DNA from: Kangiella sp. | GTDB lineage: Bacteria > Pseudomonadota > Gammaproteobacteria > Enterobacterales > Kangiellaceae | Reading direction: 5' to 3' | DNA: 64,000 bases | Assembly: GCA_028284185.1 (NCBI GenBank) | Contig: JANQSG010000002.1 | Coordinates: forward strand, 36,627 to 100,626 | Part shown: positions 25,624 to 35,583 of the stretch, one piece after another | Layout of the letters: each line of letters opens with the position of its first letter | Position numbering within the stretch: the first letter of the stretch is position 1 | The notes under the pieces: model-generated | The model's database searches: none | Seen by the model: only the letters and a program-made list of their open reading frames with translations | What the model was told of the DNA's origin: nothing | Program-made: the position numbers and the translations under genes

Positions 25624-27541
25624 AAGTACACAGGAAAAGCGTATCAAAAAGCTGTTATCTCAAATTACGGCTAAACTGTTGGATTTTGCTAAGTTTGGCA
25701 TGAGCTCCGATCATTATCCCATATCGGATATTTTGCATGTGCAAATGGTTTTTATTTTTGCGGCCAGTGGGATTTTACTGAGTAGCCTATTTGGTGCTTT
25801 CTATTGGTATCTAGGGCTTCATTTTGTTGCAGCCGTAATTTTCATTTGTATTATCGTTATTTTAGCGGCACTTTACTTTTTAGGTAAATATCATTGGGCA
25901 GAGCAGGTTGCCCACCTAATGATTATCCTGTTTCTAATTATTTTAAGCGTTGCCAATTTACAACTGGGCGGTTTTGATAACCCTAATGATGCCTGGTTTA
26001 TGGTCGTTGTGGTAATTGGTGGTTTGCTGCTAAAACGTGGCTCGGTCTGGTTTTATGCTTTGATAACGCTGGCGATTATTCTGAGTTTTTATCTACTGAA
26101 AGTTTCAGGCATGGAATTTCCAAAACGATTACCACCAGAACAGCTGGATTTTATCAGTTTGGCTAACCGTATAGGTTCCATTATCACTATTGTGGTGTTG
26201 ATTTTGTTATTTCGTTATGAAAGGGCGATGCGTGAAAAAGGCCTGAATGAAAACGAACAGAAATTGTATCAACTGGCCAACTATGATCGTTTGACCGATT
26301 TGCATAACCGAACTTATTTTGCGGAACTTTTTGAGCATCAAATTCGTCAACAAAAACATGGCCAGCAGGCATTACTCTTTATAGATCTGGATTCATTTAA
26401 AGTGGTCAATGATAATTTTGGTCATAATATAGGCGATGAATTGTTACAACGGGTGGCTGAGCGCTTCAGGGATCAATTAAGTGATAAAGATATTATTTGC
26501 CGGCATGGTGGTGACGAGTTTTTAGTGATGCCTGAATCCAAAGGTTCTAAAGGTGGTATAGAAAATTTGTGTGTCAATTTAATCAATGCTTTGAATAGCT
26601 CTTTTGCTATTAAAGAACATACGTTACACGTTGGTTGCAGTATTGGCGTTGCTTATTATCCAGAGCATGGTCATGATTATTTGTCTTTGCTAAGGGCGGC
26701 TGATATTGCGATGTATCGAGCCAAGACTCAAGGCAGTGAACAGTTTCAGATTTATAATGATTCCTTAGCTAAGGAACTTCATAACAAAAATCAATTGGCA
26801 TTGGATTTACGTAAGGCTATTGAGCAGGGTGAATTATCACTGGTCTATCAACCTAAAATCAGTTTAACTACTCAGGATGTAGTGGGTTATGAAGCATTGG
26901 TGCGTTGGCGTAATAAAAATGGTGAGGATATTGAGCCGAGTGTTTTTATTTCGATTGCAGAAGAGTTTTCTTTAGTCAATAAACTGGGTGAGTGGCTGGT
27001 AAGTTCTGTTTGTAAACAACTGCGCCTTTGGAGAAAAGAAAATCAGTCAATAAAGAAGATCGCCATCAATATTTCAGCCAAACAATTATTACGCTCAGAT
27101 TTTGTGACAGAAATTGTTCGTATAACCAACCAATATGATTTGGATGCCAGCGTTTTGGAATTGGAGTTGACGGAAAGTGTATTTATCGAATCTTCTGAAG
27201 ATACACTGCGAAAGCTTAATAAATTAAGTGATTTAGGCTATAGCCTGGTGATCGATGATTATGGCACTGGTTATGCCTCACTAGGTTATTTAAAGCGCTT
27301 TCCAGTTTCGGGACTGAAAATTGATAAATCCTTTATTGATGAGATTCTAGACAGTGAGCAGGATAGAACCATAGTAGGTTCAACTATTGCTTTAGCGCAT
27401 GAATTAGGCCTGGAAATTATTGCTGAAGGGGTGGAAAATGATGCCCAATTACGATTATTAAAACAATTGGGCTGTGATATTCTCCAAGGCTATTATTTTT
27501 CAAAGCCTTTATCGGCGGAAGAAGTTTTTCAACAGCAATAA
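25598..27541 (+). CDS. GGDEF-EAL cyclic-di-GMP signalling protein
   Basis: This 647-residue membrane protein has about five N-terminal hydrophobic helices (residues about 50-205), a GGDEF domain with intact CRHGGDEF, and an EAL domain with intact YEALVRW and DDYGTGYASLGYLK. The inhibitory I-site position reads SDKD rather than RxxD. Both cyclase and phosphodiesterase motifs are present, and net activity cannot be told. The start is uncertain: TTG at 25598 overlaps the previous gene by 26 bases, while ATG at 25700 would begin MSSDHYPISD and still leaves all helices. Its stop is one base from that of the convergent M48 gene. Confidence 0.9.
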   Translation: MNKILIGIKSTQEKRIKKLLSQITAKLLDFAKFGMSSDHYPISDILHVQMVFIFAASGILLSSLFGAFYWYLGLHFVAAVIFICIIVILAALYFLGKYHWAEQVAHLMIILFLIILSVANLQLGGFDNPNDAWFMVVVVIGGLLLKRGSVWFYALITLAIILSFYLLKVSGMEFPKRLPPEQLDFISLANRIGSIITIVVLILLFRYERAMREKGLNENEQKLYQLANYDRLTDLHNRTYFAELFEHQIRQQKHGQQALLFIDLDSFKVVNDNFGHNIGDELLQRVAERFRDQLSDKDIICRHGGDEFLVMPESKGSKGGIENLCVNLINALNSSFAIKEHTLHVGCSIGVAYYPEHGHDYLSLLRAADIAMYRAKTQGSEQFQIYNDSLAKELHNKNQLALDLRKAIEQGELSLVYQPKISLTTQDVVGYEALVRWRNKNGEDIEPSVFISIAEEFSLVNKLGEWLVSSVCKQLRLWRKENQSIKKIAINISAKQLLRSDFVTEIVRITNQYDLDASVLELELTESVFIESSEDTLRKLNKLSDLGYSLVIDDYGTGYASLGYLKRFPVSGLKIDKSFIDEILDSEQDRTIVGSTIALAHELGLEIIAEGVENDAQLRLLKQLGCDILQGYYFSKPLSAEEVFQQQ

Positions 27542-27542
27542 C

Positions 27543-29522
27543 TTAAGGATGGTGAATTTTTTCAGCTAAATCCTGACTGTATTTTTCCACCATCGGTGGC
27601 AATGGGCAATCCAGGCATACCGCAATTGCCCTGAACAATTCCACTTCTTCTACATTAATAATGCCATCTTCTTTTATCGCCTCTTCAAAAGCATTAAGTA
27701 GCGGTTTTTTCAGCATAGGTGTTAAATCGTTTAACCGAAGCAAGGCTTGATGAAAACTTTCTGCATCGAATTGATTTGGCGATAATTCCATAGAATTTTC
27801 TGAGAAACCAACCATTAGGTTATTAAATAAATTGCGTTTGGTTTCTGCATTATTACCGCTGGCATGAATCATGGCCGATAAGATCAATTGTATTTGAGAT
27901 TCAACTTTATTAAATCGTTTAATGTTTTTGGCTTTTTTTATTCCACTGGCTTGCAAGCTCTTGCGGATCAAGGAATAAAGCACATATTCGAATTGACTGA
28001 CATGACTATCAAGGCGGATGATTTGCTTGAGTAAAGCCAGGAAATTTTTACGTTCGGTTTTAGATAAACGGCGAATACTGGGGATCGCAATATCAATAAT
28101 GGCTAAACGTAAATAGCGCTTATCACGTGTTATGTAAGTTGCTAATTTAATCACTTCCTCGCGGCTTTGGCCGCCGTAATTGGCTTCGATCAGATCCAGT
28201 GCTTCATTTTCTACCTGACCATCGTCACTCAGTAACAGTGCAAAAACCAGATACATGGCATGACTGGAAGCGTGGTGATTATGAGCAGCGGTTCTTAACA
28301 CTTCCGGCATGGCCAGTAACAAGGCATTTGCTGCGTGTAAATGCAAAGTGGTAGGGTTGCCCACCGTTTCCAGCAGGCCACCCATGCCTGCCAAAATAGC
28401 GCCCTGTGTGCCAAAAGCTTCAAAACCCTTGCGCTTTTGTTTTTCCTGACGTTTTTCTTCAGCTTCAATTTCACGCTGCTGAATGCGCTCGGCTTTGCGT
28501 TCCTGACGCCGCTGAAAATCCTGCCAATCCGGCATAATGGCATTCAGCCGTTGCTCCAGCGGTGGGTGGGTAGCTAAACCGGAAAAGCTTAACTTGATAG
28601 GTTCAGCAATGCACATATGGCTGGTTTCTTCTGCGTAGCGGTTATGCAGCAATGATGATTGAGCACCGATTTTTAAAAAGGCCCCCGCCAATCCTTGATT
28701 ATCGCGTGCGTATTGCACCGCTGAAGCATCGGCTAAAAATTCTCGTTGACGTGAAATGGCGGCTTTAATCAAGCGCCCAAAGAATAAGCCGATGGAGCCA
28801 ATGATATACATGGAAATACCGACAATAACGATTGCGGCTACCAGGCCACCGCCTTCACGGTTATTACTGCGCAGGCCACCGTAACGAATACTGCGCATGA
28901 TAAAGTAACCAGCCTGCCCAAGAATCAAGATACCTGCCAAAATACTGATCAGGCGCACATTAACCTTCATATCTGCGTTAAAAATATGACTAAATTCATG
29001 GGCCACTACGCCTTGTAGTTCCTGCCGAGTCAGTTGTTCCAGAGCGCCACGGGTGACTACCATGATGGTATCTGAAGATTCCTGGCCTGCCACAAAAGCA
29101 TTAATAGCTTCTTCTTCATCCATCACATAAAGCGTCGGCACTGGCATCCCCGAAGCGATAGACATTTCTTCCACCACATTGATCAAACGTCTTTCCAGCC
29201 GATCGCTGGTGTCGGGCAATATTTCCCGTGCGCCGACCATGCTGGCCAGTGATTTACCACCACCTCTTAGCTGAAACCAGCGAAACAAGCTGCCCAGGCC
29301 GATAAGGCCCAAAGTTGCACCACTGGTGTAGAAAAAACCGGGTTGTTCGACCCAGTTCGCTAATGTCATTTGGGTTTGACCTTGGGAAGCATTAACTCCG
29401 CTGAGTACAAAAAAAGCGATTAAGTTAAGCGCCGTTAAGATCAGTAAAACGGCAAGAATAAAATAAAAAACAAGCAGCTTGGTTTTTTTCCGAGCTGCTT
29501 CTTGATGTTCAAAAAAGTCCAT
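27543..29522 (-). CDS. M48 family zinc metallopeptidase with long C-terminal extension
   Basis: This is a membrane protease of the HtpX/Ste24 family. Two transmembrane helices near the N-terminus (about 17-42 and 65-80) precede the catalytic zinc motif HEFSH (H175, E176, H179), and further hydrophobic segments follow. The third zinc ligand lies in the REFLADASAV segment. It continues to 659 residues, about twice the length of E. coli HtpX; the extra C-terminal half is soluble and helical and contains a charged EEKRQEKQKRKG linker. It follows lemA by 28 bp, a common pairing. Confidence 0.9.
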   Translation of the reverse strand: MDFFEHQEAARKKTKLLVFYFILAVLLILTALNLIAFFVLSGVNASQGQTQMTLANWVEQPGFFYTSGATLGLIGLGSLFRWFQLRGGGKSLASMVGAREILPDTSDRLERRLINVVEEMSIASGMPVPTLYVMDEEEAINAFVAGQESSDTIMVVTRGALEQLTRQELQGVVAHEFSHIFNADMKVNVRLISILAGILILGQAGYFIMRSIRYGGLRSNNREGGGLVAAIVIVGISMYIIGSIGLFFGRLIKAAISRQREFLADASAVQYARDNQGLAGAFLKIGAQSSLLHNRYAEETSHMCIAEPIKLSFSGLATHPPLEQRLNAIMPDWQDFQRRQERKAERIQQREIEAEEKRQEKQKRKGFEAFGTQGAILAGMGGLLETVGNPTTLHLHAANALLLAMPEVLRTAAHNHHASSHAMYLVFALLLSDDGQVENEALDLIEANYGGQSREEVIKLATYITRDKRYLRLAIIDIAIPSIRRLSKTERKNFLALLKQIIRLDSHVSQFEYVLYSLIRKSLQASGIKKAKNIKRFNKVESQIQLILSAMIHASGNNAETKRNLFNNLMVGFSENSMELSPNQFDAESFHQALLRLNDLTPMLKKPLLNAFEEAIKEDGIINVEEVELFRAIAVCLDCPLPPMVEKYSQDLAEKIHHP

Positions 29523-29550
29523 GCTTAAAGCTTAACGATAAGGTTTGATG

Positions 29551-30144
29551 TTAATTATCGAATGATACTTTAACCGCTTCGCGCGCTTCCTCATCATCCA
29601 CTTCATACATTTCGGCCTTTTCATGTCCGCCAAAGAAGTTCACTACTAGGTTATTCGGGAACTGATCCTGGTAAACATTGTATTGCATTACGGAGTCGTT
29701 ATAGGCCTGACGAGCAAAGGAAATTTTATTTTCAGTAGTTGCCAATTCTTCCATGAGTTGCTCCATGGTCTGATTGGCCTTTAAATCCGGGTAAGCTTCA
29801 GCCAGAGCAAACAAACGGCCTAAGGCACCGGTCAATTGGCCTTCTGCCGCGATCACATTTTTAATCGCTTCTGGATCTGATGGATTGGCAGCTGCAGCCT
29901 GACCTGCACTGACGGCACTATTACGCGCATTGATGACTGCTTCGAGTGTACCTTTTTCATGTGCCATATAACCTTTGGCGGTTTCAACCAGATTTGGAAT
30001 CAGGTCATAGCGGCGTTGTAGTTGCACATCAATTTGTGCCCAGGCATTGGCTACTTTTTCTTTTAACGCGATCAACTTGTTGTAGATGGCGATAAAGAAG
30101 AATGCAATGGCAACCAATATGCCTAAAAAGATTAGAATCCCCAT
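29551..30144 (-). CDS. lemA: LemA family protein
   Basis: LemA-family proteins have one N-terminal transmembrane helix (residues about 2-24) and a helical domain. The family signatures NAWAQIDVQLQRRYDLIPNL and YNDSVMQYN are both present, and the 197-residue length is standard. The molecular role is not established, but LemA is frequently encoded beside M48 or TPM-domain proteins, as here. The ATG at 30144 has a GGAG-containing leader (AAAGGAGAAAATAC). Confidence 0.93.
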   Translation of the reverse strand: MGILIFLGILVAIAFFFIAIYNKLIALKEKVANAWAQIDVQLQRRYDLIPNLVETAKGYMAHEKGTLEAVINARNSAVSAGQAAAANPSDPEAIKNVIAAEGQLTGALGRLFALAEAYPDLKANQTMEQLMEELATTENKISFARQAYNDSVMQYNVYQDQFPNNLVVNFFGGHEKAEMYEVDDEEAREAVKVSFDN

Positions 30145-30325
30145 GTATTTTCTCCTTTGTGGTCTAACGATTTATCCTAGCAACTATCTTTAGGCGGATT
30201 CAAATGATATTTGTAAATATCTGTAATTATATGAAATGAATCAATGGTTTAGAGGTCGATTAGTCAGTGGTGGGCCAGCAAAAGCTATGTCATAATCGGT
30301 TTACAGATTTATCGCTTAATTATCT

Positions 30326-33190
30326 TTGGAATTTCATTTGAATCATTCTTGGCCTGAACCTATTCAAGAATTAGCTCGGCAGCGTTACCAGCAGTGGCAA
30401 CAGAAGTTGCCTGAGCCTGTTGTTGAGCTGGATGAAAAGACTGAATTGAGCATTCAAAGATTATTAGTAATTAGCAATTACGCCTTTGAATGGAGTTTAA
30501 GACAGCCGCGATGGTTATTAAAAATTTATCAAGGATCTGACACTGGTTTTGAGTCAGTTTTTGATTTAATCCAGGCCGAGATTGAACAATTAAGCGATAC
30601 CGATTTGACCGCTTTTAGTGAGTTTGAAATCAAACAATGGCTGCGCCACCAGCGCCATTACTATTCGATGGCTTGTGCAGCTTTTGATCTTGGTCAGATT
30701 TTAAGCATACGACAGGTGACTTATTTACAGTCGCTGTTAGCCAATCAATTAATCATGGCAGCCTATCATTGGCTACAACAGCAATTTCACCGGCAATACG
30801 GCTATCCCTGCGGTCAAAAAAAGGATAAACAACAACTGATCATCATGGCGATGGGCAAGCTTGGAGGTATGGAGCTTAATTTTTCTTCGGATATTGATCT
30901 GATTTTTTGTTATCCCGAAGACGGAGAAACTCAGGCTTTGGAACTGATGGATACCCGAACTATTGAATGCCAGAAATTCTTTACCCGCTTTGCACAAAAG
31001 CTGGTAGCGTTGCTACACGAAACTACAGCGGATGGCTTTGCCTATCGTGTTGATATGCGATTAAGACCTTATGGGCAAAGTGGAGCCTTGACTTTAAGTT
31101 TTGATGCTATGGCGGATTACTACCTTGAACAGGGGCGTGAATGGGAACGTTTTGCCATGATTAAGGCAAATTTGTTAGCGCCTAGTGATAACCATAAAAA
31201 GCTGCTTGAAAACATTATTCGCCCTTTTAGTTTTCGCCGCTATATAGATTTTAGTGTGCTCGATGCCATACGCCAGTTAAAACAGAAAATCACCTCGGAA
31301 ATGCGCAGTCATGCCTTAGCGCAGGATATCAAATTGGGCCAGGGTGGGATCAGGGAACTGGAATTTATTGTGCAAAGTTTGCAATTGATCAGTGGCGGCC
31401 GTTATCCGGAGTTGCAGCAAAAGAATTGGTGGCAATCCTTAGCTGTATTAACGGAAAAAGAATTGCTTATTACCGCAGATGCTGAAAATTTGCGTTTTGC
31501 CTATGAGTTTTTACGGCAATTAGAAAATAGGTTACAACTGCGAAATAATGCTCAAACTCAACAACTACCAGCAACTGAGGCTGAGCAACAAATTATCGCT
31601 TTTTCGATGGGTTTTGAAGATTGGGACAGTTTTTATCAGGCCTTGTCTGAGCATCGCAGCAAGGTCGAAAGCTTCTTTAAACAATTGTTCCAGGATCCCA
31701 ATGAAACAGCCCAGGCTAATGATCAGTATCAACAAATTGAGTATCTGCTAAAAGATCCACAAGAGTTTAAAGCTAAAAGTATTACCGGTATTCATGATGA
31801 AGTATTGCAGCAGGCTATTGATTTTCGTCAGCAATTTATTAGCGATAAACTCGGTCAACGCAGCCGTAAAAGAGCTAATGAATTATTGCCGAGTCTAGTG
31901 ATTGAGGCCTCCAGGCAAGTGCAGCCAGAAAAGGCCATGCAGCGTTGTTTGTCAATTTTACAATCGATTGGTCGACGTAGCGCTTATTTTGAATTACTGG
32001 CAGAAAACCTGCCATTACTTGAGCATCTGGTTTCATTGGCGGCGCGTTCCAGCTGGTTGGTTGAACAGTTGTGTTTATATCCATCCTTATTGGATGAGCT
32101 GTTATTTCCCAGCAATTTTGGCAAGATTTTGTCGAAACAGGACTTTCATGATCAATTGCGTCAAACCTTGCTGCGAATAGAGCCTGAGCAAATAGAAGAA
32201 CAACTATTGGCGATTGGTCGATTTAAAATTTCCAGCCAGTTTAAGGTAGCAGCAGGCTTATTAAATCACCGCTTTGAAATTGACCAAGTAACGCGTCAAT
32301 TAACGGATATTGCTGAAATTATTTTAAACGAACTGTTACTGATTGCCTGGCAGGATCTATGCAAAAAGCATGGTGCGCCGGAAGGTGCGAATTTTCAGCA
32401 AGTAAAAAACTTTGCTGTTATTGGTTATGGTAAATTAGGTGGCCATGAGCTTGGATTTGGTTCAGATCTGGATTTGGTCTTTTTGTATCAAGGTGATAGC
32501 CATGCTATGACCAGTGGCAATAAGCCAATAGAAGTTTCTCAATTTTATACTCGATTGGGTCAGCGTTTGGTTCATTATTTAAATACTCGAACTCAACAGG
32601 GAATCATGTATGAAGTAGACACACGGCTAAGACCTTCGGGTCGTTCAGGCTTATTGGTTAGCGAATTTGATTCTTTCCAGCAATACCAAACCCTGGAAGC
32701 CTGGACCTGGGAGCAGCAGGCTTTGGTTCGTGCCAGACCTGTAGCGGGGGATCAAAAATTGATGGCCGCTTATGAAAAAAGCCGTTTGAAATTGATGGCC
32801 TCAGAGCAAAATTTACAGCAAGATATTGTTGCTATGCGTCATAAAATGCGGACCAATCTTGACAAAACCAGTGATACCCACTGGGATATCAAGCAAGGTG
32901 TTGGCGGACTGGTGGATATAGAGTTTTTGGTTCAATACTGGGCCTTGCTGCAAGCACAATTGGGCAAGCCTTTAGAGCAACTTTACAGTAACCAATATTG
33001 GCTGCACTGGTTGCAAGAGCAGAAAATCATAACCAGCAAAATAGGCTCAGAACTTGAGCAAGCTTATTTGCAGTTACAAACCATCAGTAACCACAAAAAG
33101 TTGCAGCATCAGGCCTCTTTGTTAGAGCAGGGCGAGTTATTAGAATTACGCCAACAGGTCAGCCGGATTTGGGATTCGACTTTTTCTTGA
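30326..33190 (+). CDS. glnE: Glutamine synthetase adenylyltransferase/deadenylylase GlnE
   Basis: GlnE attaches and removes AMP on glutamine synthetase according to nitrogen status relayed by PII. The 954-residue protein contains two nucleotidyltransferase domains: MAMGKLGGMELNFSSDIDL in the N-terminal half and VIGYGKLGGHELGFGSDLDL in the C-terminal half. Each has a GKLGG/GSDLDL-type motif with its metal aspartates, and a GlnD-like helical linker lies between. No ATG is available at the 5' end; TTG at 30326 or TTG at 30338 are the candidates, so the exact start is uncertain. It is divergent from lemA. Confidence 0.95.
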   Translation: MEFHLNHSWPEPIQELARQRYQQWQQKLPEPVVELDEKTELSIQRLLVISNYAFEWSLRQPRWLLKIYQGSDTGFESVFDLIQAEIEQLSDTDLTAFSEFEIKQWLRHQRHYYSMACAAFDLGQILSIRQVTYLQSLLANQLIMAAYHWLQQQFHRQYGYPCGQKKDKQQLIIMAMGKLGGMELNFSSDIDLIFCYPEDGETQALELMDTRTIECQKFFTRFAQKLVALLHETTADGFAYRVDMRLRPYGQSGALTLSFDAMADYYLEQGREWERFAMIKANLLAPSDNHKKLLENIIRPFSFRRYIDFSVLDAIRQLKQKITSEMRSHALAQDIKLGQGGIRELEFIVQSLQLISGGRYPELQQKNWWQSLAVLTEKELLITADAENLRFAYEFLRQLENRLQLRNNAQTQQLPATEAEQQIIAFSMGFEDWDSFYQALSEHRSKVESFFKQLFQDPNETAQANDQYQQIEYLLKDPQEFKAKSITGIHDEVLQQAIDFRQQFISDKLGQRSRKRANELLPSLVIEASRQVQPEKAMQRCLSILQSIGRRSAYFELLAENLPLLEHLVSLAARSSWLVEQLCLYPSLLDELLFPSNFGKILSKQDFHDQLRQTLLRIEPEQIEEQLLAIGRFKISSQFKVAAGLLNHRFEIDQVTRQLTDIAEIILNELLLIAWQDLCKKHGAPEGANFQQVKNFAVIGYGKLGGHELGFGSDLDLVFLYQGDSHAMTSGNKPIEVSQFYTRLGQRLVHYLNTRTQQGIMYEVDTRLRPSGRSGLLVSEFDSFQQYQTLEAWTWEQQALVRARPVAGDQKLMAAYEKSRLKLMASEQNLQQDIVAMRHKMRTNLDKTSDTHWDIKQGVGGLVDIEFLVQYWALLQAQLGKPLEQLYSNQYWLHWLQEQKIITSKIGSELEQAYLQLQTISNHKKLQHQASLLEQGELLELRQQVSRIWDSTFS

Positions 33191-33225
33191 GTCACGTTAC
33201 AATAAAGCAAAATCAGGAGTGCATC

Positions 33226-33408
33226 ATGGCAGAAACCGCAAACAAGGTAAAAATCGTTTTACAAAAGGATCTTCCCTTATCTTGCCCTATGCCGGATGAA
33301 GCGCTATGGAATCAACACCCCAGAGTTTATATTGCTCTGGATGGTGAAGGCAAAGGAACCTGTCCTTATTGTGGCAATCAATTTCAACTACAAGCAAAAC
33401 AAGAATAA
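33226..33408 (+). CDS. Zinc-finger domain-containing protein (zf-CHCC type)
   Basis: This is a 60-residue protein with the zf-CHCC pattern: LSCPMPDEALWNQHPRVYI supplies Cys and His, and CPYCGNQF supplies two more cysteines. It resembles the zinc domain of the mitochondrial NDUFS6 subunit, but its bacterial role is unknown. The ATG at 33226 is preceded by AGGAGT seven bases upstream, which fixes the start; the longer open frame from 33169 lies inside glnE. It sits between glnE and the aspartokinase gene. Confidence 0.88.
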   Translation: MAETANKVKIVLQKDLPLSCPMPDEALWNQHPRVYIALDGEGKGTCPYCGNQFQLQAKQE

Positions 33409-33425
33409 CAATACTGGATTATTTT

Positions 33426-34817
33426 ATGGTGGAACAAGAGCAAAATAAAACCTTATGGCGGGTATTAAAGTTTGGTGGTTCAAGCGTTTCCAGCTTGGAT
33501 GACTGGCAGAATATTGCAGCTATTGTTTCGGGTCATCTTGAACAAGGTTTTAAAGTGGCTGTGATTCACTCAGCTTTTAAAGATGTGACCAATCAGCTGG
33601 AACAATTGGCCCAGGATGCTACTAGTTGTGATGTATCGATTCAGCTGGAACAACTCAAACAGCAACATATTGCTATGGCAGAAACCCTATCACTGGAAGC
33701 CAATTTGCTTGCCCCCTGGCTCAATAACCTTGAACAAGCGGTGGTCAATATTCGGGAAAAACAGTCGCTATCACCTTGTGATCGAGCTGAGTTAGTGGCT
33801 CATGGTGAATTGTTATCCTCTACGCTTGGAGAAGCTTATTTAAGCAAGGTTTTAAATTGTAAAACTCAATGGATCGATGCGCGTCAGGTATTAACTGCGG
33901 TGGATGATGCTCCTAAAAATGTTAATGAGTATTTTTTAAATGCGGTTTGTCGTCCGCGACCAGCGACTCAGTTGGCGAATGATTGGGCTGATAATGCGGA
34001 TCTGATCTTAAGTCAGGGGTTTATTGCCAGTAATGCTAATGGGCAAACGGTTTTGCTGGGGCGAGAAGGTTCGGATACTTCGGCTGCTTATTTTGCTGCT
34101 TTATTAGAAGCGGAATCATTGCAAATTTGGACTGATGTTGACGGGATTTATTCTTGTGATCCAAATAAGGTTCCAAACGCCATAAAATTGGATCATTTAA
34201 GTTATAACCAGGCTTTTGATTTGGCGCAGGCAGGAGCAAAAGTTTTGCACCCAAGATGCCTTAGCGCGGTGGCTCCACAAAGAATTCCGGTAGAAATTCG
34301 TAGTACCAGACAGCCTGAGCTGCTGGGTACACGAGTGGATGAAGAACATCGCGAATCTAAATGGGTTAAAGCCATTGCCATTAAGCAAAATATTCCAGTG
34401 GTTACTTTGCTTTTGGGAAGAAGAGGACAGCAGCCAGATACTTTGCAAAAAGTATTTGCGGTAATTAATGATTTTGGCTTAACCAGTGAATTATTGGCTT
34501 CCACTAAAGAGTGTTTAGTGCTCGAAATTGATAATAGTAATAGTGTTTATTCAGAAGAAATCCTTACCCAATTATCAGAAAAACTCGCTGAAGTTTGTGT
34601 GAGCGTTTTACTTTCACATAGCGCCATTATTACCTTAATTGGTTGCCAGGCCAGTCAGGCTTTATGGCATTTGCTGCAAATTGAAGAAGAGCATTTACCT
34701 GAACAATGGTTATTGCTAAGTCATACTTCAAGTGATCACCATTTATCTTTTCTGGTAAATGATCAGCAGGCTGAAGCAATATTGAATTTGGTTCACGAAA
34801 AACTAATAAGGCAATAA
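33426..34817 (+). CDS. Aspartate kinase
   Basis: Aspartokinase phosphorylates aspartate to open the Lys/Met/Thr/diaminopimelate pathways. The 463-residue protein begins VEQEQNKTLWRVLKFGGSSV, with KFGGSSVSS near residue 14, then GREGSDTSAAYFAALLEAE and WTDVDGIYSCDP. The C-terminal third forms a regulatory ACT-type region. The W.VLKFGG form recalls the kinase part of the fused aspartokinase/DAP-decarboxylase of some gammaproteobacteria, but here it stands alone. The ATG at 33426 is chosen because the earlier open frame overlaps the zinc-finger gene. Which aspartokinase isoform (lysC, thrA or metL type) cannot be fixed. Confidence 0.9.
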   Translation: MVEQEQNKTLWRVLKFGGSSVSSLDDWQNIAAIVSGHLEQGFKVAVIHSAFKDVTNQLEQLAQDATSCDVSIQLEQLKQQHIAMAETLSLEANLLAPWLNNLEQAVVNIREKQSLSPCDRAELVAHGELLSSTLGEAYLSKVLNCKTQWIDARQVLTAVDDAPKNVNEYFLNAVCRPRPATQLANDWADNADLILSQGFIASNANGQTVLLGREGSDTSAAYFAALLEAESLQIWTDVDGIYSCDPNKVPNAIKLDHLSYNQAFDLAQAGAKVLHPRCLSAVAPQRIPVEIRSTRQPELLGTRVDEEHRESKWVKAIAIKQNIPVVTLLLGRRGQQPDTLQKVFAVINDFGLTSELLASTKECLVLEIDNSNSVYSEEILTQLSEKLAEVCVSVLLSHSAIITLIGCQASQALWHLLQIEEEHLPEQWLLLSHTSSDHHLSFLVNDQQAEAILNLVHEKLIRQ

Positions 34818-34839
34818 TGCCAAAGTAGTCATTGGGGTA

Positions 34840-34896
34840 TAGCTTGGTTAGTATCGGTGTTTAATGCACAATAATAACCAAGCTAGAAACTTTTTA
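34840..34896 (+). terminator. Terminator after the aspartokinase gene
   Basis: TAGCTTGGTTA (34840-34850) and TAACCAAGCTA (34875-34885) form a perfect 11-bp stem, followed within six bases by TTTTT. The loop is long (24 nt). It lies between the convergent aspartokinase and nfuA genes. Confidence 0.6.
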
Positions 34897-35472
34897 GTAA
34901 TAAGGATTTTCCCCGGCAGCGTGCTCAGTCACGTCTTTTACCCCAGTGACTTCCGGAATTTTGTCAACCAGTGTTTTTTCAATGCCCTCTTTTAAGGTCA
35001 CATCCACCATACCACAACCCTGGCAACCACCACCGAATTGCAAGATGGCAATACCTTCATTGGTTAATTCAACCAGTCCGACTTGACCACCGTGATTGGC
35101 CAGTTCTGGGTTAATTTCAGATTCTAAAACATACTTAATTCGATCCTCGGCAGGTGCATCATCATCAACTTTGCGCGCTTTGGCATTGGGAGCTTTCAGT
35201 GTTAATTGACCACCCGTTTGTTCTTTTTGATAATCAATTTCAGCATCTTCCAGGTAAGGGGCACTATCTGCGTCCACAAAAGCGGAAAAACCATCAAATT
35301 TCAATTCAGTGTCATTATCTTCCACTGCATCGGGTGGACAATAAGAAACGCCACATTCGGCATGGGAAGTTCCTGGATTAACCACAAATACCCGGATTCC
35401 GGTATCAGCCTCTTCTTGACCAGCTAAAAGACGACGGAAATGTTCTTGGGCAGCTTCTGAAATACTTATCAT
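34894..35472 (-). CDS. nfuA: Fe-S biogenesis protein NfuA
   Basis: NfuA is an iron-sulphur carrier that protects and repairs Fe-S proteins under stress. The 192-residue protein has an N-terminal degenerate A-type domain ([20 protein letters not shown]) and a C-terminal Nfu domain with the cluster-binding CxxC in [19 protein letters not shown]. This two-domain layout and length match E. coli NfuA. The start is ATG at 35472. It converges with the aspartokinase gene and shares the intervening terminator. Confidence 0.96.
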   Translation of the reverse strand: MISISEAAQEHFRRLLAGQEEADTGIRVFVVNPGTSHAECGVSYCPPDAVEDNDTELKFDGFSAFVDADSAPYLEDAEIDYQKEQTGGQLTLKAPNAKARKVDDDAPAEDRIKYVLESEINPELANHGGQVGLVELTNEGIAILQFGGGCQGCGMVDVTLKEGIEKTLVDKIPEVTGVKDVTEHAAGENPYY

Positions 35473-35583
35473 TAGTTAACTCACTGTTACAATTATGATG
35501 CCATTATATCTTACATTTGGGCTTGCGGTGAAGTTTGCAAGCGTTAGAATAAATGTAATTTCATTTACCATGAGCGAATAACA

